Part shown: positions 1-11,604 of the stretch, piece by piece
Numbering within the stretch: the stretch's first letter is position 1
Layout: every line of letters begins with the position of its first letter
The notes under the pieces: generated by a model
Databases searched by the model: none
Seen by the model: only the letters and a program-made list of their open reading frames with translations
Told to the model about the DNA's origin: nothing
Source of the DNA: Physcomitrium patens
Taxonomy: Eukaryota > Streptophyta > Bryopsida > Funariales > Funariaceae
Direction of reading: 5' to 3'
Assembly: GCF_000002425.4 (NCBI RefSeq)
Contig: NC_037273.1
Span: 4,772,521 to 4,836,520 of the forward strand
Length of the DNA: 64,000 nucleotides
Made by a program: the position numbers and the translations under genes

Positions 1-847
1 ATTCCACGTATAATTTCTTCAATCTCCATGTCTCCTTTCTTTAATAAAGATGTTGAAGGTTGAATAGTAGGCATTGTTGGTTGTGTTGTATGTACTGGAA
101 TTTTAGGTGCTTGTATTGCTTTTGGAATATTACTCCTATCCTTCCTCTTTTCTCTTTTCGTAAGCAAACCCACCATATTTTCAACATTTTTCCACTTTGT
201 TGTCAATCCTTCATCTTCTTCTTTGTCTTCAAGAAACAATTCCAATTTTCCTTGTAATTCTCAATCAGCAACTTGAAGAAATAATTCAACCATGCTCGGC
301 TCTAATGTCAATTTTTCTACCTTCAAAAATTGAGAATACAGCCTCTCAAATTCTCTTAGTAGCTCTATTGCTTGCAAGTTCTTATTAGGCCGCTTAATCC
401 ATTCTTAGTAATACAATCAATGTCCTCCAAGAAATATTCATCTTTTAATGCATGTGAAAAAATCTCCCATAAATTTCCATAATGCTCCATAATTGAGGTA
501 ATATGCTCTCTTATCTCCGGTATTGTGGCCCGTCCAAATAATTCAACCATCTTTTTTTTAGAAACCCGATTTAATTCCTTTTCTCGAATATAACATCTTA
601 AATACTTTGAAATATTCCTTTCATCAAACTAGTCAATTTTATTGACCAGTGCTTGCAAAGCTTTGGTTGCTAAAGCTTCTTTGCGATCATTGCTTTGCTG
701 TTGCTGCATAGATAATGATAAGGCTTGAAACATACTAGTAATGGATGGATCCATGTACATATCCTGTCCTTTAGAAGAAACTCCACTAGAAGCTCCACTT
801 GAAGCTCCTCCCAAAGATCCTTTAAAATTTTTATTCTCGTTCTCCAT
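1..847 (-). pseudogene. gag of LTR retrotransposon D1, decayed, runs off the left edge
   Basis: Gag-like structural protein of the element whose 5' LTR is at 917-1850. The start at 847 (MENENKNFKG) follows a primer site and a short leader. The first frame ends at a TAG near 629 after ALVNKID. Homologous frame resumes at once (FDERNISKYLR, then 550-365 with MVELFGRATIPEIREHI and EHYGNLWEIFSHALKDEYFLED). More stops follow, and a basic Pro-rich tail reaches position 1. The same gag type (ALQVVVDNVRRFD, then KNITNFLRIF) occurs in family B near 7030-7100, so D1 and B belong to related Ty3/Gypsy lineages. Gag assembles the virus-like particle in the cytoplasm. The stops look like deaminated Gln/Trp codons. 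Product type is inferred from position and family resemblance. Confidence 0.6.
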
Positions 848-894
848 AAAATAAAATGAAAATAAACAAAATCCAATACCTTCTACCTCAAGCT

Positions 895-912
895 TTCACG
901 TCGGGTTCACCA
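895..912 (-). promoter_or_regulatory. Primer-binding site of D1, tRNA-Trp type
   Basis: The minus strand reads TGGTGAACCCGACGTGAA immediately inside the LTR end at 917, with a 4-nt gap. This is the complement of the 3' end of plant nuclear tRNA-Trp(CCA) as I remember it, including the CCA tail, over all 18 nt. It would prime minus-strand DNA synthesis. It fixes the element's orientation as minus and shows that the 917-1850 segment is its 5' LTR. Confidence 0.7.
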
Positions 913-916
913 CTTA

Positions 917-1850
917 TCTCGTATTATGTACTATCTTGCTTGAGAATAAATCGGGCATCTGGCTATGGAAGATAAAACAATATTTTACAAGTATCTGGAT
1001 AGACTAGTGGGTTTCAACCATCTAAATACAACTATTTTGGATTTCAATATAAAAACTTAATTCCATTACAAAATGCTTAGAAATACTATTTTTAATAACT
1101 TCAAGATATTATAAAAATAAGTCTTTTGTTATTTGTTAGTTTTTTATTTTATTTTATTTTATTTTATTTTATTTATTATTATTTTTTTTAAACCCTAATC
1201 CTAAACAGTGAGCTTTGGCAAGTTATAATTCTTAATCTAACTGTCTGATTGTTATAAATTTCTATCACTACTGTCTTTGTAAGCCTTCTAAATGCTTAAG
1301 AAGTTTAAATCCAATTAAACTTACAGGTTGCAAGAAAATGCCATTAATCCTTATTGATGTATCTTGACCGCCGCCTAGAAGTCCTCGACTTACCACACCA
1401 AAAGTCACCTTATTTCAGTCTGTAGATCTCTAGATATTACAGAAATCCTAAACAACGTCAATCTGCTAACTTTCGATACCTCTATATACTAATGGTCAAA
1501 TATCTTCTATCTGTTTTGTCAGATTAACACAACTTTTTGCATGTACTTGGCATACTCAATCCTCTAGATACCTCTAAATTTCAACCACATAAGTTTTTCT
1601 GATTTCAGAAAATAGTCAACAGTATCAGCCTTAATTTTATTATAAAAATCCAATTCACCAATACAAACACTGACTTTCAGCAACGATTGTCAAAAGTCTT
1701 CTCAAATCCTATGAACTCAATTCTACATCTTTCGAAGGAGGTTGAAGCTAGCTCTCTGACTCCAAAACCCTAATTTTTGAATATCCATTTTCTTATCCTC
1801 TCCTCCCTTTTAACTCAGTGTGGTCCCCTTTTCTTCCACTTTGGACTCCG
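917..1850 (-). mobile_element. 5' LTR of element D1
   Basis: The left end (TCTCGTATTATG, then CTTGCTTGAGAA) matches the ends of the D LTRs at 16751 and 60236 and, inverted, those at 41573, 43400 and 51772. The right end is placed near 1850 because family A gag homology starts at about 1860. It therefore interrupts the A1 gag at 1853-2580. It contains a (TTTTA)n run at about 1141-1175 and an AAACCCTAATCCTAAAC stretch, a short form of the family's telomere-like tract. Confidence 0.65.
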
Positions 1851-1852
1851 AA

Positions 1853-2590
1853 TTAGAACAGTCGATGGTGCTTCCTCAAAATTCCTATCTCTAAGAGGAT
1901 CTTTCTATAGAAAGGATGTTTCCTCCAAAATGGCATAGAAAATGGAACAGCTTGAAATGGAATTGAAGCCTCCATATCTGGAACTTCATTGAATTGCCCA
2001 ACCAAGTCAAGTCTCATATTAGGTAAGAGGCCCATACCAGGACCTGGATTGGATGTCTCCATAATTGGATCAAATTAGCCCTTCACATCACATTCATCCA
2101 AATATTGAATTGGTCCTTTTTCTTTTTGCCGGCTCTTGTTAAAATGGCTCGGACTCATTCTGCCTGATTTATCGGAGAATCTTGAAGACCTTGATTTATC
2201 TCTTCAATTTTTTCTTGACTTTGGATCTGTTAATCCCGTTTATTGAAATTAGATGGAGCATTACATTATTGATAAGTATGCCTTATCTGCTTGCAATTCC
2301 TACACACTAATGCATAATCATCACTGGCTTTGGAATTGGAATATTTATCGGGATAATGACCAACTTGTCTATAATGGAAACAACGAAGTGGACTTCCTGT
2401 ACCTCCATCATGTATATTGGGTGTCTCCACCGGTATATACCTACTAGGCTTGTTCCATGTAGGGTTGGAAAATAATCCTGGTTGTCCCATTAGTACGGAG
2501 GGTACTTGGTTTGATGACGCCGATGAGATGACATTAACTGACCTTGAATATTGACATTGGAATTGGCCACTGTTTTTAACATCGAAGATG
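1853..2590 (-). pseudogene. A1 fragment: gag zinc-knuckle region (Tat-type Gypsy)
   Basis: Minus-strand fragment collinear with 19250-19870 in A2 and 54700-55400 in A3. Residues near 2480-2270 include CFHYRQVGHYPDKY and a second CRNCKQIRHTY. These are decayed CCHC zinc knuckles, of the kind that bind RNA in the nucleocapsid part of gag. Several Cys are lost. Downstream (1853-2062) is a spacer peptide, METSNPGPGMGLLPN, that also occurs in the other copies. It is cut by the D1 LTR on the left and abuts plus-strand integrase at about 2590-2600, so it is not in its original arrangement. Confidence 0.65.
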
Positions 2591-2599
2591 ACTAAATAT

Positions 2600-3358
2600 T
2601 AATAATATCTTTTTTATTTATATTTTTACCATATAGTCGTGTTACAATACAACAACTGTTTGGTTGTCCACAAGAATTGGTTAGTAATCAAAGAACTCAG
2701 TTTAGAAATAATACAATTGAAGCACTTACGAATAAATACGAGATAAAATATCATAAGACTACACCATATCACTCTAAAGCCAATGGACAAACGGAAAAGA
2801 CTAATAGAATTATATGTAAAATCTTAACAAAAACAGTTTTAGGAGCGGGAATAGATAAGAACATTAAGTTCTTCATAGCTTTATGGGCATATTGCATTGT
2901 ATATAAAGTTACTACCAATGCTACTCCTTTTCAATTGGTATATGGCCAGGAAGCAATATTATCTATTGAATTGAAAGTCCAAAGTTTACGAATTGCTATA
3001 GATAATAGATTGGAAGATCTGGATTCATTACGGCACCGTTTAGAAGAATTGGAAAAATTGGATGAAACTAGAGCCAATACATTAATGATCATGGAAACTA
3101 CACAAAAATGAAGGAAGACTTATTATGATAGTAAGCATAGACCAAAGGCTTTTATGCCAAATGATTTGGTACTTCTTTATGATAGTCGATTTAAAAAAAT
3201 TTCAAAAATTTTTTAAGTTCGATGGCATGGGCCATATCAAGTTATTGACGGATTTTCAAATGGTTTAGTATAATTGGAAGATTTTATGGGTACTAAATTT
3301 ACGACATGAATCAATGGTAATCGGCTTAAACTTTACTATACATAAACCTCAGACAGAT
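2600..3358 (+). pseudogene. A1 integrase, C-terminal two thirds (Tat-type Gypsy)
   Basis: Integrase would insert the cDNA into the genome. The reading frame at 2677-3111 (144 aa) starts inside the DDE core. The second catalytic Asp lies in VSNQRTQF, where Asp has become Asn. The third catalytic region HSKANGQTEKTN keeps its Glu. Then come the Tat/Athila-typical LWAYCIVYKVTTNATPFQLVYGQEA block and, past a stop at about 3110, the C-terminal GPYQVIDGFSNGLV and INGNRLKLYYT blocks. The N-terminal HHCC part is missing. It is close to 49640-50240 in A3 but on the other strand. The lost Asp and the stops make it inactive. Confidence 0.8.
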
Positions 3359-3399
3359 TTTTTGTTACAAAAGGAAAAGTCGACTCAATTGATTGGACC

Positions 3400-3705
3400 A
3401 TAATAAGAAGTAGGTGGAGGGCTCTTAATAAGCATTGTATTTTCTTTTGTGGTTAAGAAAAAGATGGCGAACATGGTGTCTGACAAAGCAAGGATGGAGA
3501 CCGATTAGAAGGAATGGAAAGAGCGACTGAAGATAGAGGTTGCGATGTTATAGACTAAATTAGCCACATTAGAGAAGGAGGCCAATAATTGAGTATAGAC
3601 CAATATGCCAGTTTCAACGACAATACCATTGGAGATATATGCTGCTATATCTTTATAAGTTGAGGCTAAATAATGTTTGTGAGGATGCTACACAATTAGG
3701 AGTGG
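3400..3705 (+). pseudogene. A1 post-integrase coding remnant
   Basis: Downstream of integrase and before the LTR. Translation gives MANMVSDKARMETD, KEWKERLKIEVAML and TKLATLEKEANN, a short heptad-rich, coiled-coil-like segment broken by stops. The same segment occurs in A2 (minus, about 15950-16150) and A3 (minus, about 49250-49440). The acidic second half seen in those copies is deleted here. Function unknown. Confidence 0.5.
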
Positions 3706-3710
3706 GACAA

Positions 3711-4296
3711 TGTAGAATAGTTAAATAAACTTTGTGGTAAGTTACTGGTTGGTTATTGATAACCTTGAGAATTAGACTGAAGGTTAGGTAGTTTAGTTGC
3801 TAACAATAGGTTGTTAGTGGAATAAATGGTTAAGAATTCAAAGGGACATAACTTTTCGAATTCATTGATCGATGGATCATCTTTTTGATAAATAGATTGA
3901 GAAAAGAGAGATTAGGGCCAGACTATGAAAGTCGTAAGCCGAGAGCTAGACTATGAGAGTTGTAAGTCGAGAGCCAGACTGTGAGAGTCATAAGTTGGTG
4001 TAAGCTTGGTGCTACTTCTTTGTTTTTTTTGCTTTTATTATTTGCTTATAAAGAATTATGATTGAGAGAAGTATTGTTGAATTGATAGTCGTAGAATGGA
4101 TTATGTGTTGAATCAAGACAGAAGTAGTAAGCCTTGGTGTTTTGTAGTTTGATAATTGATTTCAAATAATGAGAGTACAGTCAATTGTAACACTAACAGA
4201 CCCAATTCATATAACCAGTCTTTTCCTGTATTCGAACCCACCTCTATTAATTTAATAACTTTGGTATACTGAAGCTTGAATACAACGAGAACAACA
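3711..4296 (+). mobile_element. 3' LTR of A1
   Basis: Begins TGTAGAATAG and ends ACGAGAACAACA. It is collinear with the other A LTRs and carries three degenerate copies of the 28-bp AGCCGAGAGCCAGACTGTGA-type repeat at about 3915-4000. At 586 bp it belongs to the short LTR subfamily with A2. No matching partner LTR or target duplication is visible on the other side because the left half of A1 is rearranged. Confidence 0.85.
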
Positions 4297-4659
4297 AATA
4301 TCCTTATAAAAATTCCTAGATTAGTACTTAGCGTGGTATTAATTATTTTTTTTCTTCTCTTTTTTTTATATTAATATATACTTTTTAGAGTATTAGTTTG
4401 ATGAAATAAGTCTTGGAAGGCACTTAACTAAATGAACTACAAATACTAAAAATTAAATCATAAAAATGTGTAACTAATCTATTTGTGTTATTGGATTAAT
4501 TTTGATTATTATATTATTTTATTTTTTCTATCTTATATATGATTTGTATCTCTAAATCAATTAATATTGGACTCTAATCTAAGTTATAATCTAATTAAAT
4601 CAAATTTAAGTGAGGGGAAAAAAATCACTCATAGTACCATTAATTATTATTAAGTTGAT
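4297..4659. other. AT-rich stretch without recognisable gene
   Basis: Low-complexity AT-rich DNA between the A1 LTR and the G integrase. I see no coding frame, RNA gene or repeat boundary. Confidence 0.6.
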
Positions 4660-5585
4660 TGAACAACTCTTTTTTCATTGGCAGAGTTTGTATAGAATAA
4701 TTTGATACATTCTTCTATTAAAAAAACACCTTTCTTTGCTAGTTATCATACTTGACTTGATACTTTTGACCTTTCAAAAGTTGATAATCTAGTAGCTGAA
4801 GATTTAGCAAATTATTTGTGAGAATTACATACAATAATGAAGGTACAATTAAAAGAAGCTTAAAAATAATAAAAGATCAATGTGGATTTTATTTACAAAT
4901 AAAAACCATAATTCAATATCGGTGATAAGATATGGCTACTTTATCACAATATCAAGACTTCTTGTCTTTGTGATTAATTGGACTTTTATAAGCTTAGACC
5001 TTTTTCTATTAGTAAAAAAATAAATCTTGTTGCTTATTAATTATATCTATTGGAGTCTATGAAGATTCATTCTATATTCCATATGTTGATTCTTGAGCCA
5101 TATAAGATAATGAATATCTTAAAAAGAAGACAAATGCCACTTCTTTTTATAAAAATGGATAATAATCAAAAATTTGAGATAGATAAAGTCTTAGATTCAA
5201 GGCGGCACCAAAATAGGTTAGAATATCTTGTTCATTAGCATAGATATGATATTAGTAAATGCATATGGAAGCCAATAAAAAACCTTATAAATGCAATAAA
5301 AAAAATTAGGATTTTTTATTTATGACATCCATCAAAATCAAGATAAAAAGTAGCAAATCTTTATTATAAAAGAAACAAGATTTAGAAAAGATAGCATTCT
5401 ACCTTTTACTCTTTTTTGGTAGCTTTGTCCATTTGTGATGCTAAAAAGATAGAGAATCAACAACCAATAAATTCAGCTCAAGAATTATTACTTATTGACT
5501 TATAAGATAAAATATTTCAACTATCACAACCTTCAAGACGACGTTTTTAAGATGAAGATCCTTAAAAATGACATGTCCTTTTTTA
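4660..5585 (+). pseudogene. Element G: chromovirus integrase C-terminus with chromodomain
   Basis: Decayed 3' end of a chromodomain Ty3/Gypsy polyprotein. In order it shows the end of the integrase core (TPFFASYHT), a linker ending in KVQLKEAQK, the GDKIWLL block near 4925, the IFHMLILEPYK block near 5080, and a chromodomain at about 5160-5330 (FEIDKVLDSRRHQNRLEYLVH, then a stop where Trp is expected, then RYDISKC and WKPIKNLI). The chromodomain would tether integration to modified chromatin. The frame tails off in RRRF.DEDP, as polyproteins of this family do just before the 3' LTR. The LTR at 5592 could therefore be G's own rather than B's. Core catalytic residues are absent. Confidence 0.75.
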
Positions 5586-5591
5586 AATAGA

Positions 5592-6845
5592 TGGTAATAT
5601 TATTTTTTAATTATTTATAATATGTAAAAATTAATCAAAACATATGATATATTTATAAATATTGATGTGTATGAGACTGGTTAATAGGTTAATTTAAAGA
5701 GAGTTAATGTAAGAAAATTTATTTGTAAATTTACCTATTTTGATTATAGTATTTAAATTATGTAAGTTTTAGATATTTATTATAAAATTTAAAGAGAAGT
5801 TTGGAATTCAAAGATGAAGATCCAAACATTTAAAAAACTTATTTAGAAGAATGAAAGTAAGATATAGATGGATGAAAGTAAGGAATCAAGATCTTTATTC
5901 GTATTGGTCAAAAGCCATGCCTAATACAGTCTCAAGAGGATGTCTACGACTATAATAAGGATTTTGGTAACTTTAAAAAAAGTATTTAAGAATTATATGT
6001 AAAGATTATAAGTTCTAGAATTTGGACTACAATTTGTATGCAAAGTTTAGAGGATTTGGAATTTGGATGATGAAGTTATAGCCGTTTGAAGTTCAAGTAT
6101 CTTTTTAAGACATACTATTGCTCTTTTGAAGTTACAAGGAGTTTTACAATAGCTTTTCATGATAAAAAGGTGTAATTATAAGGATGATTTTAAAACATGT
6201 CTTTTATAAAAGAATTTTTATATTTAGAATTTGTATAAATGAGTTATAGAGTGTTGAATATAGCATATGTAATTTGAAGGCAATAAGTGAGTTGTTTTAT
6301 TGATAGTAATATTTAGAGCTATATCTTTGGTTTTCGGATGAAGTTTTTACTCAAAATTTCTAAAAATATATGTTATTAGGTTAAATAGCTATATATCAAA
6401 ATTTTATGATACTTGAATATTTAATTTGTGAGATATGAAGAAAATATCACATAGGTATATGTAAGTAAGGGTTTGAAGCTATTGATAGGATTTTGGCAAT
6501 ATTTCAAGATCAGTAATAAATTTGTAGTTGAAATTTATTATAATAGTTGTTGAATATACATATATATTTTATATAATTTTTTAATTTTTTTAAAAAATCG
6601 ATTTGTGAGATATAAGTTGTTAAAATTTAGGAAGATTTCACCATAAGAATATGTAAGGTTTTAGAATATTTTTATTACATTTTGAGTGTTATTTAGTACT
6701 TAAGGCCTATATATTGATATAATTGCCTCTAGAGAAATACTTTTATATACAGACTTGGTGCTTTTCTATCTTGTGACTTGGTTGAGCAATTAGTGATAAT
6801 CAAAAGCCCAGTGCTTTCTTAAGGCAAATTCTCTCTATTTCAATA
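5592..6845 (+). mobile_element. 5' LTR assigned to element B
   Basis: Shares a long, decayed direct repeat with 13519-14000. Matching blocks include AAACATATGATATATT, ATAAATATTGATGTGTAT, AGATGAAGATCCAAAC and GATGAAGTTATAG. Start is placed at TGGTAATATT (5592) and its partner TGTTGTATTG (13519). The right end is approximate, just before gag at about 6900. I saw no convincing primer-binding site. It may instead be a 3' LTR of G that flanks B by recombination. Confidence 0.55.
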
Positions 6846-6899
6846 TATTAGTTCTTTTATTAAAAGAGCCTAAGGTACTAAATTTCTCAAAAAGTTAGA

Positions 6900-8830
6900 A
6901 TGAAGGATCAAATCCTAAGATTTGCATTACCAAAAAAAATAGATTTCCATGATTTATTTAGAATATTTCTTTAATTTACAAAAGAAATGCAGTAGGTGCA
7001 TTGAAAGGATAGGAATACTACTAAAGCTTTACAAGTAGTAGTAGATAATGTTAGAAGATTTGATAGGAAGAACATTACTAATTTTTTAAGGATTTTTATA
7101 TATAAAATAGAGGTTCATAAAGTTTCAAAAATTAAGGTAATTACCACCTTTAATTTGGCAATGATATCAAAAATTCAGAGAGAAGGTGCAAGAGTTGCAT
7201 ATAGAGGCTATATTATAGGAGAAATTTGAAGAATTCTTAAAAGGTGAATTTTTTGAGGAAGATTCAAAGAAAATGACAAAATAGACCTTTTTAGAGAGGA
7301 TTGAGTAAAGGCCAAAAAATCAATTAGCTCCAAATGAACTATTTAAGAAATTTAAGACTAAATTTGAACGATTGCCATAGTAAGAGAAATAGCTTCAAAA
7401 AACAAAGAAAATTGGATTATTCTTGTAAGTAATTGATAAATATTTGAAAGATAAGTTACTCTTTTATCTAGTAGATAAGACATCTAAAAGTGATTTTATC
7501 AGTATTTGAAGGTTAATAAAAGAGATACTGGAGCTTTTGGCTAAGCGACTAAAGTTTAAGACTTGTGGTTAAAAATCAAGGCTAAAGCCAGTGCCTACAT
7601 CTCAAAATCTAGTGCCACTTTAAATGATAAGCAAGACTATTAAGGATGTCAGTCTTTAAGAATTGACTAAAAGCATAGAAAATTGGAGGGTGGAAATGAA
7701 TAAGTTGAAGAAATCTCAAATAAAAAGCTCATTAAAGACAATTGAAGGCTCAAAGGGATTTGTGTAGAAATATATATGGTGTGAAAATCTAAACCACAAG
7801 CATGGTAAGTATGATAGTTATAAGGCTACAATCAAAGATAGTAGTGTATATTTCAAAGAGGGTAGGATAAGATTTAGAAGATTAGAAGAACCTTTGCATA
7901 TTAATTTTGGAAAAGGTGGCATAAAAATATTGATAAAGGAGCAAACACAAAAAAAATACCATACAAAGAAAAGAAATTGAGTCTTATTCTATTACAATTG
8001 AATAAATAATAATTAAAGCTAATTCCTTATTAACTATAGAAGCTATGATTAAGAGAGCAGAAGCTATCAAGAAAATAATTAAATAAAATAATTCATATGA
8101 TGCTATTAGTATTAAAATATTTTTATGTGGAAAAAAAATATGATGATGATTTGGATGATGCTACGATTGAAGCAATAAGAAGTAGAGCTATTTATGAAGA
8201 AGATGTTGAGCTTGAAAGCAAAAAGAGGTTTCTGAAGAATAAAGAAGCTTCTAAGGAGTAAAAATTAGAGAAGATGCCTTCTTCTACTAATCTTGGTGGT
8301 ACATCATTATCAAAAGAGTGGTTGAAGAAGGACATAGAGAAGAAAAAAGCTGACACAAGCAAATTTAAAAATAAAAAACGTGCTTACAAGTTTCAATCTA
8401 ACATTGAGACATCTACAAAAATTGAAGTCATTCCAAAAGAGGCTATTGATATAGCGAAGAAAGATTTCCATAATTTAATTATTATTTTGATAAAGAAGAA
8501 GAGATAGATGACAATTGAATCAATTGTAGTAGAGATATTGGATACAAAAATAATTATGGATGATGAAGAAGAAAAAGGTCAAATATTTTCATAGTTTATA
8601 ATTTTAAAAATTAGAAATAAGATTGATATGAGAGACAAGGTTTTATTTAAACATATTGAGATTATAGAAAAATATCAAATAGAATAAATATCTTTGAGAT
8701 TTATAAAAATAAAGAAGATTGGCTAAAAAGCATGTATTAATATTTGCTCTAAATATAATAATGATAAAATAAAAAGTAATAGCTATTTATTTTTTTATTG
8801 GATAAGAGCTACTATAGAGATATATGTAAA
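6900..8830 (+). pseudogene. Element B gag
   Basis: Structural gag region, full of stops but recognisable. It shows RRFDRKNITNFLRIF near 7050, LAPNELFKKFKTKFERLP near 7330, DKLLFYLVDKTSKSDF near 7450 and a zinc knuckle near 7770-7820. There the pattern YIWCENLNHKHGKYDSY keeps Cys, His and spacing, but the first and last Cys are now Tyr. A charged Lys/Glu-rich tail follows, including an open stretch at 8274-8507. It resembles the D1 gag at 1-847. Confidence 0.65.
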
Positions 8831-8839
8831 TTTGAGAGT

Positions 8840-9240
8840 TTTTAAAGATCCAATTTTGGCCTTTGTTGATCATGGATCAAAAATCAACATCATATCAAGG
8901 TAGATATATAAGAAAAATAAGTTGCTAATTGATATCAACCATGGTTGGATAATTAGAGCTACAAAAAATCAATAAGGTAATTTATATAAAGCTTGTCCAA
9001 CTATAAAGAGTAAGATTGGAGATGTGGAAGCAGAGAAAAATTTCTTTGTATAAAAATCTGCTACAAATCTAATAATATTTGATCAATCCTATATTACAAC
9101 TATTAGAATGGGGACTAGAAACTTGGATAATGATTCACATTATGCCAAGATTTGTAATTGGGATGAAAGAAAAGATATAAGATTTATTATTGTGAAACCT
9201 ATCTACGAGAGATAAGAAGAACAATTAAAAGAGATGCCTT
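8840..9240 (+). pseudogene. Element B retropepsin (protease)
   Basis: Aspartic protease that would cleave the polyprotein. Near 8850-8900 the translation reads FVDHGSKINIIS, with the active-site Asp in a D-H-G-S loop where most retropepsins have D-S/T-G. Downstream are LINIKSKIGDVEAE-like and MGTRNLDND segments typical of the fold's second half. In-frame stops inactivate it. It sits between gag and reverse transcriptase, the usual Gypsy order. Confidence 0.55.
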
Positions 9241-9679
9241 AAGAGCCGAGAAACAACTTTGTGGATTTTTAGAAAATATCCTTATAGGATGAAGACATAT
9301 AGATGCAAATGAATCATTTACAAAATTCAATGTAGATAATATGAGTTTTAGATTTTTTAAATTAACAAGTAATAGATTTGTGAATATTTAAAGAATTAAA
9401 GATTTAATTTCTCTAAATAAAAAAAGAATAAAAAACTTTAAAAGAAACTTATGAAGAGTTAAGAAGGACTTATGAGGATTTAAAAGAGATAGTAAAAAAA
9501 TGATGGATTTGCTACAAGCTATGAGTTGAAACATGAGGCTAGAATTCAAAATAAATTTAAAATTATAGCAAAAAAGGTAAAACATGTAGTTATCTAATTA
9601 TTAATTGATATTATAGAAGATATTGAGTAGGTAGTTAAGAAGCCAAATTTAAAGAAGAAGCACAAAATTAGACATAAAT

Positions 9680-10796
9680 TTATTTAAGAATCATTTCTTG
9701 ACATCAATGGAAGAAAATATATTTCAAAAAATACTTATTGAACATGATAAGATATTTTCTTTTATTCCAAATAAAATTAGATATAAAGATCTTAATATTA
9801 TTATACTTAAAATAATATTTATAGTACCACATATTCCATAGAATTTAAAGCCTATGCCTATGCTTAGAGCTTTTTTTTTGAAATTAATAGAAGTATTAAA
9901 AAAATATAAAGATGGATATTTTAAAACCTTCAATTGCTCTTTATTTTAATAGATTATTCACAATACCTAAGAAATCAAGGATATTAAAGTTCATTTAGGA
10001 TATCCAACTTATAAACAAAGTTACTATTCAAAACATGGAATTAAGTCCTATAGTAAATAAACAAATTGAGCAATTTGTAGGTTATGCTATATATTCTATT
10101 ATTGACTTATATTTGAGATATGACCAATTTCAATTAGTCAAAGAAAGTAGGAATTTAACTATCATGAAGATTCTTTTGGAATTGATGAAGATGTGTATCT
10201 TATCTTAAGATGCAACCAACTTAGTAGCTCATATGTAAAATGCTATGAATCAAATATTAAAAGAATTTTTATCTAAAAAATATATTTTATTTTTAGATTA
10301 TATATCTATAAAAAAATAGAAAATAAAATAAAAATAAGACTATGGAAGTTGAAGGTTGCAAAAAAATTGTCAAGAAGCATATTGAAGATATGACTAATAT
10401 ATTGAAGAGATTTAACTCACTTAATCTCACATTATTTTTGGAGAAATTAAGCTTTGGCATTGATGAGAATCTAGTAGTGAGACACATTTTTGGCAATTAT
10501 GGTAGGAAATCAAACCTTGATAAAGTTGATACTATATCTAGAATAAAGATTTATAAAAGAATTACAGAAGCTAGAAGGTTTTTAAGGGCATGTATATTCT
10601 ATCACATTTGGATGCCTCATTATGTCCATATCTTAAAAATACTATATAAGTTATTAAGGAAGAATAAGATATTTATTTGAAAAGAAGAACAAAAGATAGC
10701 TAATGAAAATCTAAAAAAGATATTAAATTCATCACTTGTGTTTAGATAAGGAGACTATCAATATAAAAGATTAGTGGTTATAACAATGGATACAAG
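9680..10796 (+). pseudogene. Element B reverse transcriptase
   Basis: RNA-directed DNA polymerase. Visible blocks are VPHIPNLKPMPM-like near 9820, YSIIDLYLRYDQFQL near 10100 with the first catalytic Asp, and FLDYISIK near 10290 where the expected second Asp of the xxDD motif is Tyr. The thumb and connection at 10342-10680 are an open frame of 112 aa with KKHIEDMTNILKRFNSLNLT, LEKLSFGIDENLVVRHIFG and EARRFLRACIFYHIWMPHY. The frame continues to about 10796, where the solo LTR A4 interrupts it. It resumes at 11605. Confidence 0.75.
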
Positions 10797-11604
10797 TATT
10801 ATTCTCATTGTCTTCAAGCTTTAATATATCAAAGCAATTGAACTAATAGAGATAGGTTTGAACACGAGGAAAGACTAGTTATATGAATTGGGTCTGTTAG
10901 TGTCACAATTGACTGTACTTGAGCTATCTAAAATCAATTATCAAACTACAAAATACCAAGGCTTACTACTTCCATCTTAATTCAACACATAATCCATTCT
11001 ACGACTGTCAATTCAACAATACTTCCATATTCTTATCCGTTTATCTTTCACTTACTTTCTTTGTGGTTTATATATATTCAATTACTGATCTCTAGCTTAT
11101 ATATTGTATTCAGTTTCTCAATTCATCACACAGAATTCAATATCTCGGCTTACGACTATCACAGTCTTGCACTCTAGACTAATTTTTTAGTATTCAAAAA
11201 TTATCCATTACTCGCCAACAACAAAAAAATAAAAAGAAGTAGCACCAAGCTTATCCCAGCTTATGACTCTCATAGTCTGGCCCTTGGCTTATGACTCTCA
11301 CAATCTGGCCCTTGGCTTACGACTCTCATAGTCTAGCCCTTGGCTTACAACTCTCACAGTCTGGCCTCTTGACTTACAATTCTCACAGTCTGGTTCTAAT
11401 CTCCTTTTCTTCAACCTCTTTATCCTATCAAAAGATAGACCGTCGGCCAGTGGATTCCAAAGGTTATGATCTTTTGAATTCTTAACCATTTCTTTCACTA
11501 ACAATCTACTGTTACCAACTAAACTGCCTAATCATTAGTCTAATTCTCAAGGTTATCAATAACCAACAAGTAAGTTATCACAAAATTTATTTACCTATTC
11601 TACA
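10797..11604 (-). mobile_element. Solo LTR A4 with target duplication ACAAG
   Basis: Complete 808-bp family A LTR (TATTATTCTC at the left, CCTATTCTACA at the right) without internal region. Flanking 5-mers ACAAG (10792-10796) and ACAAG (11605-11609) are identical, so this is an insertion reduced to a solo LTR by recombination between its own two LTRs. It holds five tandem copies of the 28-bp GGCTTACGACTCTCACAGTC unit. It includes the extra segment (11025-11145) that A3 LTRs have and A2 LTRs lack. It splits the B RT/RNase H boundary. Confidence 0.93.
11250..11395. repeat. 28-bp minisatellite, five copies, in LTR A4
   Basis: Head-to-tail copies of a unit reading approximately GGCTTACGACTCTCACAGTC followed by TGGCCCTT. 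Copies differ by single transitions. The same unit appears three times in the A1 LTR, four and five times in the A2 LTRs, and once in each A3 LTR. Confidence 0.9.

Noticed and set aside
1141..1175. (TTTTA)n run as a regulatory element
   Set aside because: Simple repeat within an LTR with no supporting context.
11250..11395. Regular 28-bp direct repeats, superficially CRISPR-like
   Set aside because: Units are contiguous with no spacers, lie inside an LTR and recur in all family A LTRs. The context is a plant genome.
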